From NCBI RefSeq assembly GCF_013403955.1, contig NZ_JABFDG010000009.1, positions 121,408 to 185,407 of the forward strand: a stretch of DNA of 64,000 nt. Direction: 5' to 3'. Both the position numbers and the translations under genes were made by a program. Every line of letters starts with the position of its first letter. The stretch's first letter is position 1. Below the pieces are notes generated by a model. The model saw only the letters and a list, made by a program, of their open reading frames with translations, was not told the DNA's origin and did no database searches. The stretch is from Winogradskyella vidalii. GTDB taxonomy: Bacteria > Bacteroidota > Bacteroidia > Flavobacteriales > Flavobacteriaceae. Positions 28,607 through 36,608 of this stretch are shown piece after piece.

Positions 28607-30535
28607 ATGAAAACTAGAACCTACCAGTTAGTAACTTATTTCCTTTTTGCCCTATTATGCTTTTCATCGTGCCAAGATGAAATTACAGATGTCGATACTC
28701 CAAATGAGCAAGAAACAATTTTAGCTGACTCTGTATTAGCTAATCTCATAACAAGTACATCTGCTAATTACGGCGCTTATGATGATGTTTTAGATAATTC
28801 TAGTTGTTTTTCAGTAGACTTACCTGTCAGTATTTTGGTGAACGGTACGCCTGTGACTATAGACACAGAAGCTGATCTAGAAACCTGGTTGAGCGAACAG
28901 AATACGAATACTAATGTTATAGATTTTGAATTTCCTATTACCATTATTTTTAGTGATTATAGTGAATTTACAATAGAAAATCAAGAAGAGCTTCAGGGCT
29001 TTGTAGATAGTTGTGAGGTTAACGCTACGGATAGTATTACATGTGTAGATTTTAGTTATCCTCTTTCATTTTCAGTGTTTAATACAGGATTTAATTTAAT
29101 AGAAACGTTAGTTATAAATAACGATGAGTCTCTATTTAGTTTTTTCAATAGCTTAGAAAATAATCAAATAACTCTAATTGTTAGCCTTAATTTTCCTGTG
29201 TCATTACAATACACTAATGGTGAGGTAATTGAAATTAATACCAATGAAGAATTAACGGAAGCTATACAGGCTGCTGAAGAAAACTGTGCAATTGGTAATT
29301 ATGATTGTGTTGAAGATGAAATTCTTATAAATTTAATGTCATGTCCTTGGCGTTTTACTGATGGTTCAGATAATTTTGAAAATTATAGTTTATTGTTTAA
29401 TGCTGATAATGAATTACAAATTTCTGAAGGCCTGGCAACTTCGGCTATAGGAGGTAACTGGAGTTTATCGACTTCTGAAGCTGGTGTTACCTTAGCTATT
29501 TCTGAATTAACAGCTTTTGAAGACAGTCTCGAAGGCGAATGGATTGTAACAGAATGTGAAGAAGGATCTATAAGCTTACAATTAGGAGATGAGCATTTGG
29601 TTTTAACTAAAGAATGTAATGACGTTACTCCTTTCAGTTGTTTTAGTAATTATGAAATTACGGAATGTACTTTAGTTAATAATAGTCCTGTTTTTAATTT
29701 AAGCGCAAACACTATAGGATTAGTCGATTGTAATGCAGTATTCACCGCTACATTTCATTCTTCATTGATAGATGCTGAAACAGATGTCAATCCAATAGAA
29801 AACACAAAGGCTTATGAAGCATTAACCGCACAGGTCTATTTAAGAATAGAAGATGAAAATGGATTTTATGAAATCTATTCAATAACATTAATTACTTCAG
29901 AGTGCGATTCTTTTGAATGTTTCCAAAGTTTTGATGCCGTTTTAGAAACCTGTTATACCGATGCAACTGTTCTCTATGAATTTAATTTACCATTAGCTTT
30001 TGCGAATTGTACGCCAAGCGCAGATAATGTCACTTATTACGAAACTCTCGCTGATGCGGAAGCTGAAACCAATACTATAGTAACCCCTGAAGTTTATAAT
30101 ACAGCCGAATTAAATTCTACTGTATATACTAGAGTGGAAATAAATAATCAAGTAGATATATTCCCTATTCAATTAAACGTCATTAATTGTAATGCTGGTT
30201 CTTGTACAGAGGGCGATATTGAAGGCATATTAACACAATGTCAATGGCATATTGCCAGTTATAACGGAAGCGATAATCTTATGGATTATAATTTTGATTT
30301 TGAAGAAGACTCAGGAATTGTAGTTATCTATACAGATACTATCATCATTGATGCAAGTTGGTCTACATTACAAACAAATGAAGGTGTTGTCATAGAATTT
30401 TCAAATGTTGCTGGTCCAAATGTTCAAGCCATAAATGGAAATTGGTTAGTTGTAGAATGTACAGCAGCGCAGTTGGTGTTGCACAATGTTAATGATAGTA
30501 GCAATGAAATTGTAATAGATAGAAATTGCGAATAA
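28607..30535 (+). CDS. Large modular lipoprotein, divergent from the sigma factor
   Basis: 642 residues. A lipoprotein signal (YFLFALLCFSSC, Cys20) is followed by an Asp/Glu-rich segment. Four related blocks about 50 residues long then occur, of the form 'FP.S/TI...G....I.....EL...' (for example SVDLPVSILVNGTPVTI, FPITIIFSDYSEFTIENQ, FPVSLQYTNGEVIEI). Two copies of a domain reading CPWRFTDGSDN and CQWHIASYNGSDN follow; between them sit two Ig-like modules (29.66-30.19 kb) with 'H/YxxxxDAExxxNxI' and 'VY.RVE' patterns, similar to the repeats of the adhesin at 60 kb. Start at ATG 28607, since upstream residues do not fit a signal peptide. Likely surface or outer-membrane anchored; function unknown. 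Confidence 0.8.
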   Translation: MKTRTYQLVTYFLFALLCFSSCQDEITDVDTPNEQETILADSVLANLITSTSANYGAYDDVLDNSSCFSVDLPVSILVNGTPVTIDTEADLETWLSEQNTNTNVIDFEFPITIIFSDYSEFTIENQEELQGFVDSCEVNATDSITCVDFSYPLSFSVFNTGFNLIETLVINNDESLFSFFNSLENNQITLIVSLNFPVSLQYTNGEVIEINTNEELTEAIQAAEENCAIGNYDCVEDEILINLMSCPWRFTDGSDNFENYSLLFNADNELQISEGLATSAIGGNWSLSTSEAGVTLAISELTAFEDSLEGEWIVTECEEGSISLQLGDEHLVLTKECNDVTPFSCFSNYEITECTLVNNSPVFNLSANTIGLVDCNAVFTATFHSSLIDAETDVNPIENTKAYEALTAQVYLRIEDENGFYEIYSITLITSECDSFECFQSFDAVLETCYTDATVLYEFNLPLAFANCTPSADNVTYYETLADAEAETNTIVTPEVYNTAELNSTVYTRVEINNQVDIFPIQLNVINCNAGSCTEGDIEGILTQCQWHIASYNGSDNLMDYNFDFEEDSGIVVIYTDTIIIDASWSTLQTNEGVVIEFSNVAGPNVQAINGNWLVVECTAAQLVLHNVNDSSNEIVIDRNCE

Positions 30536-30578
30536 GATATAAATAGAAAGCTATTAGTTAGTTTTAGTTAAGTTGATA

Positions 30579-30612
30579 AAAAGGGTCGTTCGCCATGAGT
30601 GGCTCTTTTTTT
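30579..30612 (+). terminator. Terminator of the lipoprotein gene
   Basis: A 10-base stem with two G-T wobbles (AAAAAGGGTC pairs with GGCTCTTTTT) flanks a 13-base loop and ends in T residues, 44 bases after the stop. Confidence 0.6.
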
Positions 30613-30868
30613 GTGAATGAGAATGTTGATCTCTAATTTACTGAATTTAGTCTGCTCTTAGTTGAGTTTTAAGTGTGATGGTCTTATGTGTTTTATATAA
30701 TATCTTCATATGCTAACGTGTTATTTAAAGAAAATAATCCCGAAATAAGCATTGATGAATTCTAAGAACTATTGAGTTAAAACTATGATGAAGCAGTAAG
30801 CGTATGGTAACTGCTACAGAGACTGAAAACTAATTTCTAAACCCATTAGAAATTCCCTCATAAATTAT

Positions 30869-30876
30869 TAAATTTG
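30869..30876 (+). promoter_or_regulatory. Candidate -7 box of ffh
   Basis: TAAATTTG followed by CA is an exact TAnnTTTG match 71 bases before the ATG. Confidence 0.5.
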
Positions 30877-30897
30877 CACCTTATTAAATAATACAGA

Positions 30898-30926
30898 CTG
30901 CTTCCGGTAGCTATCAGGAGAGCAGA
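30898..30926 (+). promoter_or_regulatory. Hairpin in the ffh leader
   Basis: The arms CTGCT...CC and GG...AGCAG surround an imperfect palindrome centred on TAGCTA. It lies in the predicted 5' untranslated region about 20 bases before the start codon. It may affect translation of ffh or be a dispersed intergenic palindrome. Confidence 0.35.
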
Positions 30927-30946
30927 CTACAAACAGAAGATAAAAC

Positions 30947-32278
30947 ATGTTCAATAATTTAAGTGATAAGTTAGATAAAGCGTTACACGTACTTAAAGGT
31001 CATGGTAGCATTACAGAAGTTAATGTTGCAGAAACCTTAAAAGAAGTAAGACGTGCGCTTTTAGATGCCGATGTTAACTTTAAAATTGCGAAAGAATTTA
31101 CCGTTCGTGTAAAAGATAAAGCGTTAGGCCAAGATGTATTAACGGCTTTACAACCAAGTCAGTTAATGGTTAAAATCGTTAAAGACGAATTAACTGAGCT
31201 GATGGGGGGTGACGCAGAAGGAATTAACCTCTCTGGTAATCCTAGTGTTATTTTAATGTCTGGTTTGCAGGGGTCTGGTAAAACAACTTTTTCTGGTAAG
31301 CTTGCTAATTATTTAAAAAACAAAAAAACTAAGAAACCTTTATTAGTGGCTTGTGATGTGTATCGTCCGGCGGCAATAGATCAATTACATGTTGTAGGAG
31401 ATCAGATTGGGGTTGAGGTATATAGTGATAAAGGTAATAATGACCCTGTAGCAATTTCTAAAGCAGGTATAGCACATGCCAAAGCAAATGGCCATAATGT
31501 CGTTATAATTGATACCGCAGGTCGTTTGGCTGTGGATGAAGCCATGATGACCGAAATATCTAATATTCATAAAGCTATTGAACCACAAGAAACTTTATTT
31601 GTTGTGGATTCTATGACAGGTCAAGATGCTGTAAATACGGCAAAAGCTTTTAACGACATCTTAAATTTTGATGGTGTAATCCTTACCAAATTAGATGGTG
31701 ATACCCGAGGTGGTGCAGCAATTTCTATTAAATCTGTAGTTAATAAACCAATTAAATTTATTGGTACAGGTGAAAAAATGGAAGCGATTGATGTGTTCTA
31801 TCCGTCACGTATGGCCGATCGTATTTTAGGTATGGGTGATGTGGTGTCTTTAGTTGAACGTGCTCAAGAGCAGTTTGATGAAGATGAAGCTCGAAAATTA
31901 CAGAAGAAGATTGCTAAAAACCAATTCGGATTTGATGATTTCTTAAAACAGATTCAGCAAATCAAGAAAATGGGTAACATGAAAGATTTAGTAGGCATGA
32001 TTCCTGGTGCAGGAAAAATGATGAAAGATATTGATATGGATGATGATGCATTTAAAGGTATTGAAGCGATTATCCATTCTATGACCCCTGAAGAACGTAC
32101 AAACCCAGCGGTAATTAACGCGAGTCGTAAAAAGCGAATTGGTAAAGGTTCGGGTACTTCTGTACAAGAAGTTAATCAGCTCTTAAAACAATTTACACAG
32201 ATGAGTAAAATGATGAAGATGATGCAAGGTGGCGGCGGAAAACGTATGATGCAGATGATGCAGAATATGCCGAAATAA
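30947..32278 (+). CDS. ffh: Signal recognition particle protein Ffh
   Basis: GTPase that binds signal sequences of nascent membrane proteins together with SRP RNA and delivers them to FtsY. 443 residues. N domain about 1-90; G domain with P-loop GLQGSGKT (106-113), DVYRPAAIDQL, DTAGRL, TKLDGDTRGGAA and GTGEK; methionine-rich M domain from about 295 to the end, including MTPEERTNPAVINASRKKRI and a Met/Gly-rich tail. The length is normal and it is transcribed alone. Confidence 0.97.
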   Translation: MFNNLSDKLDKALHVLKGHGSITEVNVAETLKEVRRALLDADVNFKIAKEFTVRVKDKALGQDVLTALQPSQLMVKIVKDELTELMGGDAEGINLSGNPSVILMSGLQGSGKTTFSGKLANYLKNKKTKKPLLVACDVYRPAAIDQLHVVGDQIGVEVYSDKGNNDPVAISKAGIAHAKANGHNVVIIDTAGRLAVDEAMMTEISNIHKAIEPQETLFVVDSMTGQDAVNTAKAFNDILNFDGVILTKLDGDTRGGAAISIKSVVNKPIKFIGTGEKMEAIDVFYPSRMADRILGMGDVVSLVERAQEQFDEDEARKLQKKIAKNQFGFDDFLKQIQQIKKMGNMKDLVGMIPGAGKMMKDIDMDDDAFKGIEAIIHSMTPEERTNPAVINASRKKRIGKGSGTSVQEVNQLLKQFTQMSKMMKMMQGGGGKRMMQMMQNMPK

Positions 32279-32363
32279 AGATTAGTTTACAGTTTCAGTC
32301 TTCAGTTGGTAATGTAATACGCAATCTTCAGTTGACTTTTATTAATAAAAAAACAAACAATTA

Positions 32364-32371
32364 TAGCTTTG
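32364..32371 (+). promoter_or_regulatory. Candidate -7 box of folD
   Basis: TAGCTTTG followed by CG is an exact TAnnTTTG match 38 bases before the folD ATG. Confidence 0.5.
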
Positions 32372-32409
32372 CGCCTTAGCGTCTCTGCGAGAAAACAATA
32401 ACCAAAAGC

Positions 32410-33288
32410 ATGACAATATTAGACGGAAAAAAAGTTAGTAACGACATAAAAAACGAAATCAAAGCTGAGGTCGATAAGATGAAAGCTAATGGTGAAAAAG
32501 TACCACATTTAGCAGCAGTTATTGTTGGTAATGATGGGGCAAGTTTAACGTATGTTGGTAGTAAAGTGAGAGCTTGTGAACGTGTTGGGTTTGAATCTAC
32601 CATGGTACGTTTATCTAACACTACAAGTGAGATTGAATTACTAGATAAAATTGAAGAATTAAATAATAATGATGATATAGATGGCTTTATTATTCAGTTG
32701 CCATTACCGCCTCAAATTAATACACAGAAGGTATTAATGGCTGTAGACCCTAATAAAGATGTTGATGGATTTCACCCAATGAATTTTGGTAAAATGTCTT
32801 TAGATATGTCAACATTTATTCCTGCAACACCTTTTGGTATCTTAGAGTTATTAGATCGTTATGGTGTTGAGACAAAAGGAAAACATACGGTTGTTATTGG
32901 GCGTTCTCATATTGTTGGTCGTCCGATGAGTATTTTAATGGGACGTAAAGGTTTTCCTGGGAATTCTACAGTGACACTTACGCACAGTCACACTAAAAAT
33001 ATCACACAAATTACATCACAAGCTGATATTATAATTTCAGCATTAGGAATTCCTAAATTCTTAAAAGCAGAAATGGTTAAGGATGATGCTGTAATTATTG
33101 ATGTGGGAATTACAAGAGTTTCAGATGATTCTGAAAAAGGCTATTATATTACAGGTGATGTCGATTTTGAACCTGTAAGTAAAAAAGCGAGTTTTATAAC
33201 ACCTGTTCCTGGTGGTGTAGGGCCAATGACTATTGCAATGTTATTAAAAAACACATTGATAGCTAGAGAACAGCATAGAAATAGTTAA
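32410..33288 (+). CDS. folD: Bifunctional methylene-tetrahydrofolate dehydrogenase/cyclohydrolase
   Basis: Interconverts 5,10-methylene-, methenyl- and 10-formyl-tetrahydrofolate using NADP. 292 residues. Visible motifs are GNDGASLTYVGSKVRACE, with the substrate-side Tyr and catalytic Lys, DGFIIQLPLPPQIN, DVDGFHPMNFGK and the NADP-binding GRSHIVGRPMSILM. The C-terminal TPVPGGVGPMTIAMLLKNT is the family end signature. Monocistronic with a strong terminator. Confidence 0.97.
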   Translation: MTILDGKKVSNDIKNEIKAEVDKMKANGEKVPHLAAVIVGNDGASLTYVGSKVRACERVGFESTMVRLSNTTSEIELLDKIEELNNNDDIDGFIIQLPLPPQINTQKVLMAVDPNKDVDGFHPMNFGKMSLDMSTFIPATPFGILELLDRYGVETKGKHTVVIGRSHIVGRPMSILMGRKGFPGNSTVTLTHSHTKNITQITSQADIIISALGIPKFLKAEMVKDDAVIIDVGITRVSDDSEKGYYITGDVDFEPVSKKASFITPVPGGVGPMTIAMLLKNTLIAREQHRNS

Positions 33289-33308
33289 TAAGAATTAGAG
33301 ATAACTAC

Positions 33309-33342
33309 AAAGGGCAATAATTTAATTATTGCCCTTTTTTTT
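33309..33342 (+). terminator. Terminator of folD
   Basis: AAAGGGCAATAAT pairs with ATTATTGCCCTTT across a 3-base loop and is followed by a run of T residues. Confidence 0.85.
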
Positions 33343-33378
33343 TATTTGGTAAACAAGAAGATGTAATTAAATGAGATG

Positions 33379-33797
33379 CTACTTTGCAAATAGCTGACTC
33401 TTGTCTTTAAAAGCTTTAAACTCTAAAGCATTCCCTGAAGGGTCTTTGAAAAACATCGTCGCTTGTTCGCCTACTAAACCTTCAAAACGGATATAAGGTT
33501 CAATTACAAAATCTATTGCTTTAGATTTTAGCAATTCCGCAAAACCATGAAAAATAGTCCATTCTAAAACCACTCCAAAATGGGTACAGGGACATCCTTT
33601 CCATCGACCAAATTGGTAGCAGTGTCTTGGATTTGTTTTTCTTTATAATGAATGACCAATTGGTGGCCAAAAAAGTTGTAATCAACCCAATGGTCACTGC
33701 TGCGTCCTTCTTCAAAATTAAGTACATTAGTGTAGAAGTTTCTACAAGCAGTAAGATTGTCTACCGGAATAGCTAAATGAAAAGGAGATAATGTCAT
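33379..33797 (-). pseudogene. VOC-family (glyoxalase-like) gene with a one-base frameshift
   Basis: Two frames together make one VOC protein of about 139 residues. The first (33797 to 33564) reads MTLSPFHLAIPVDNLTACR, FYTNVLNFEEGRSSDHWVD and [12 protein letters not shown]. The second (33573 to 33379) reads [36 protein letters not shown] and [20 protein letters not shown]. At the junction the minus strand has GTACCCATTTTGG where family members encode VPHFGV, needing CCCCAT; one C is missing from the run at 33582-33584. Both halves are otherwise well conserved, so the break is recent, or it is a sequencing error in a C run. It is downstream of rluF by two bases. Confidence 0.8.
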
Positions 33798-33799
33798 AA

Positions 33800-34567
33800 T
33801 TAACGTTTGTTTTTTCTAATGGTAGATTGACTTTCTTCATAGGTTTTGTCGGAGTCTGCAATAAGGTGGTTTAAGGTTTTAAACTCCTCTTTTGATAATT
33901 CTCTATATTGTCCTATTGGCATATCGAGATTAATATTCATTATTCTAACACGTTTTAAAGTTTGTACTTCATAATTTAAATACTCGCACATTCTTCGAAT
34001 TTGTCGGTTTAGCCCTTGAGTTAAAATAATACTAAAGGTAAATTTATCAATTTTTTTAACCACACATTTTTTGGTGCGTTTGCCTAAATCTTCAATATAA
34101 ATGCCGCCAGACATCCGTTCAATAAAGGTTTGAGAAATAGGAATATCAACGGTTACGATATATTCTTTCTCGTGGTTGTTACTAGCTCTTAAAATCTTAT
34201 TTACAATATCACCATCATCGGTAAGTAAAATTAAACCTTCACTTGGCTTATCTAACCGACCTATAGGAAAAATCCGTTTTGGGTAATTAATGAAATCAAT
34301 TATATTATCTTTTTCAACACGTGTATCCGTTGTACAAACAATACCTACAGGTTTGTTGAAAGCTAAATACACAAAATCTTGTTGGCGCTCACCAATAATC
34401 TCGCCATCGACCTTTACAATATCACCTGAAGAAACTTTAGTTCCCATTTCTGGCACCACATCATTAATAGTGACTCTACCAGCATCAATTAAGCGATCGG
34501 CTGCTCTACGCGAGCAATAGCCGGCTTCACTAAGGTATTTGTTTAGGCGCTTTAAATCTTCTGACAT
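33800..34567 (-). CDS. rluF: 23S rRNA pseudouridine synthase, RluF-like
   Basis: Isomerises a uridine in 23S rRNA (U2604 in the E. coli enzyme). 255 residues. S4 RNA-binding domain at about 5-60 (RLNKYLSEAGYCSRRAADRLI), then the catalytic domain with GRLDKPSEGLILLTDDGD carrying the catalytic Asp, NHEKEYIVTV, and QGLNRQIRRMCEYL with the conserved Arg. The NHEKEY motif separates RluF from RluB/RluE. The frameshifted VOC gene follows it after two bases. Confidence 0.92.
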   Translation of the reverse strand: MSEDLKRLNKYLSEAGYCSRRAADRLIDAGRVTINDVVPEMGTKVSSGDIVKVDGEIIGERQQDFVYLAFNKPVGIVCTTDTRVEKDNIIDFINYPKRIFPIGRLDKPSEGLILLTDDGDIVNKILRASNNHEKEYIVTVDIPISQTFIERMSGGIYIEDLGKRTKKCVVKKIDKFTFSIILTQGLNRQIRRMCEYLNYEVQTLKRVRIMNINLDMPIGQYRELSKEEFKTLNHLIADSDKTYEESQSTIRKNKR

Positions 34568-34667
34568 AATATTTTGTATGATTTGTTACTTTACGACACT
34601 TAAATCTGAGTCATAAACTTTTTTTAATTTGAATATATTTTTATTTAGAGTGCAAAGCGCATCAATT

Positions 34668-35291
34668 CTAAGTGTAATGAAATTTTTTAGCGATTTTATT
34701 TTCAATTAAATAACTTAATCGTAATTGAAGGTTGATTGGCTTTTCTCTTAAATGTTTAGAATAATATAGTAAGCCCTCTGATTTTGGATTCAGTTCTGAA
34801 ATATATTTTTTACCATATTTGTTTCCTTTTCTTAAAATGGAATCAAAAGTATTTAATTTTTCCTTAGTTAAACCAATACTGTTAAGGTGTTTTACTAATT
34901 TCCCTCTGTTGACACTCGTTATTTTTAACCGTTCAATATCTTTTGAATATTTGAGCTTAGATTTTTTTCCTTTTAAATAAATACCAGTAACTAAAAAATA
35001 ATAATGTGTAAGCTTCTGTTCATCAAAGAGCCAACCTGTTTTCCTCTGGCCTTTTTTTAGATATGATAATTCAAAAGTAAACGTTGGTAAATTTTTATTT
35101 AAATAATGTAGTTGTGCTTTTTCGTCTATATAGTAGGTGTCTGCTTTGTGCATGATTACAAGGTCTATACCTTGAAGTTGTTGGCTTAAATTAGTTACTC
35201 TTTTAAAGTCAATGTTCTTACGGAAATAAACGGCATCTAAATAAGCTGCTAATAGGGTTTCTTTCTGTAAGTCTGACTTAAAATTAGACAT
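34668..35291 (-). CDS. Putative type II restriction endonuclease, PD-(D/E)XK type
   Basis: 207 residues, cytoplasmic. Read from the ATG at 35291, which overlaps the methyltransferase stop in an ATGTCTAA arrangement, Asp43 in QGIDLVI and Asp56-Glu57-Lys58 in YYIDEKAQ give the spacing of a PD-(D/E)XK nuclease core (D...DEK). A strand-helix pattern follows: FTFELSYLKKGQRKTGWLF, then LTHYYFLVTG. I do not recognise a named family. Coupling to a C5 methyltransferase makes a restriction partner the best guess, though another accessory nuclease (for example a Vsr-like one) is possible. The upstream GTG/ATG choices would overlap the methyltransferase more. Confidence 0.6.
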   Translation of the reverse strand: MSNFKSDLQKETLLAAYLDAVYFRKNIDFKRVTNLSQQLQGIDLVIMHKADTYYIDEKAQLHYLNKNLPTFTFELSYLKKGQRKTGWLFDEQKLTHYYFLVTGIYLKGKKSKLKYSKDIERLKITSVNRGKLVKHLNSIGLTKEKLNTFDSILRKGNKYGKKYISELNPKSEGLLYYSKHLREKPINLQLRLSYLIENKIAKKFHYT

Positions 35292-36519
35292 GTATTTGTT
35301 TATAAAGTTCGGCTCCAATTTTTTCTATCACACCCACAACTAAAGCATTTCCCATAAAAAAAGCGCGTTTTGTGTCTGTAATTCCTTCTAATTTGGTATG
35401 ATTATCCGGAAACATATTTAAGCGTTCTAACTCTATTGGTGTTAGTCGTCTTAATCCTTTTTTTGTGGCGACCACATGTTTAAATCGGGAAGGTGATTTT
35501 CCACCTTCTCCCGTGATAATTGTTCTTGATGCATTGTCTAAAGCATCAGGATATATCATGCCGCCTTCACTATAATTGTATTCAAACCCTTCTTTTGTGG
35601 TTCGTTTTTCTTTTTTGGCACCTTTTAAATATTTCCATCGTGCTTGGTCCTTGTCATCGATATAAAACTCGGGATTGACTTCTTCGTTTTGTAAAATGTC
35701 AGCTAAAACAACCCTTTTTCCATCATATAGAGGGGTTGTTTTTAAGGTGTAAACTTGGCTTTTTATGAGTAAGCCTGTATTTTGAAAAGGAGAAAGTTTT
35801 CCGTCTTTATTGAAGTTGTTAGTAATTTCTACCAAATCTCCGTTTAGAGTAATGGTGTCTACAGCAGTAGTTTTGGTTACAGGAAAAGCATTTGCAATAG
35901 TGCCTGTTTCAGTAAGCCAATCAGTTTTGCTCGATTTAAAAAGGCGTTTATATACTGGTGTAGATTTGTGATAGCCAATAAAGAAAACACGTCGTCTACG
36001 TTGTGGCATTCCGTATTCAGCGGCATTGATAACGCGCCATTCTACAGCGTAACCTAATTCATTTAAACTTTGCAACATTACAGCAAAATCTCGACCTCTT
36101 TGTTTAGCAGGTGATTTTAAAAGCCGATCAACGTTTTCTAAAAATAGATATTTTGGGGGGGCTTTTTTACTCTCTAAAATTTTATGGATAGACCACCAAA
36201 GCACCCCTTTTTTTCCTTTTAATCCTTTAGAATTATGAAGCGTGGTTGCTACTGAATAATCTTGACAAGGAAACCCACCGACCAAAACATCATGGTAAGG
36301 AATTTCTTCAACATCTCTAGTAACCACTTCATTGATATCCTCGTTGGTGTGTTGCGCTTTTCCAAATCTAGCTTCGTAAACTTTAGAGGCATGTTGTAAT
36401 TTTGTTGATGGCTCCCATTGATTACTCCAAACAATTGAAAAATCATTTTTTTCAAGCCCAAGCCTGAAGCCGCCAACACCAGCAAATAATTCTGCAACTT
36501 TCAATTTCTTGTCTCCCAT
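35284..36519 (-). CDS. dcm: DNA (cytosine-5-)-methyltransferase
   Basis: 411 residues from ATG 36519; a GTG at 36531 would add four. Motif I is ELFAGVGGFRLGLE. Motif IV is GGFPCQDYS with catalytic Cys85. Motif VI is ENVD (128-131), motif VIII is QRRRRVFFIGY (173 onward), and motif X is GNALVVGVIEKIG near the end. The target-recognition region (about 210-350) is unusual in containing FYIDDKDQARWKYLKGAKKE, and gives no clue to the site. It modifies the sequence that the neighbouring nuclease would cut. A run of seven C residues on the coding strand (36155-36161) lies in codons for KAPPKY. Confidence 0.95.
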   Translation of the reverse strand: MGDKKLKVAELFAGVGGFRLGLEKNDFSIVWSNQWEPSTKLQHASKVYEARFGKAQHTNEDINEVVTRDVEEIPYHDVLVGGFPCQDYSVATTLHNSKGLKGKKGVLWWSIHKILESKKAPPKYLFLENVDRLLKSPAKQRGRDFAVMLQSLNELGYAVEWRVINAAEYGMPQRRRRVFFIGYHKSTPVYKRLFKSSKTDWLTETGTIANAFPVTKTTAVDTITLNGDLVEITNNFNKDGKLSPFQNTGLLIKSQVYTLKTTPLYDGKRVVLADILQNEEVNPEFYIDDKDQARWKYLKGAKKEKRTTKEGFEYNYSEGGMIYPDALDNASRTIITGEGGKSPSRFKHVVATKKGLRRLTPIELERLNMFPDNHTKLEGITDTKRAFFMGNALVVGVIEKIGAELYKQIHV

Positions 36520-36608
36520 TTTCCTGTGCACTATTGTCTAGACGTTTTAAAAACTCAGTAAAGTAATTGAGCTTAATATAATGATTTTTTAGGTGATTAC
36601 GGTCAATT

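Larger units (their letters stand above)
30536..30946 (+). other. 411-base spacer upstream of ffh
   Basis: Holds a terminator (30579-30612), the ffh -7 box (30869-30876) and a leader hairpin (30898-30926). Around 30725-30800 one frame reads KENNPEISIDEF and NYDEAVSVW, broken by three in-frame stops. This may be a decayed coding fragment or chance, and I could not assign it to a family. Confidence 0.4.

Noticed and set aside
30725..30800. Possible decayed coding fragment upstream of ffh (KENNPEISIDEF, NYDEAVSVW)
   Set aside because: The frame is cut by three stops within 25 codons and I cannot place it in any family, so it is recorded only as part of the spacer note.
34668..36519. Restriction-modification pair as part of a prophage or integrated island
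   Set aside because: No integrase, attachment site, transposase or direct repeats border it; flanking genes are chromosomal housekeeping types.
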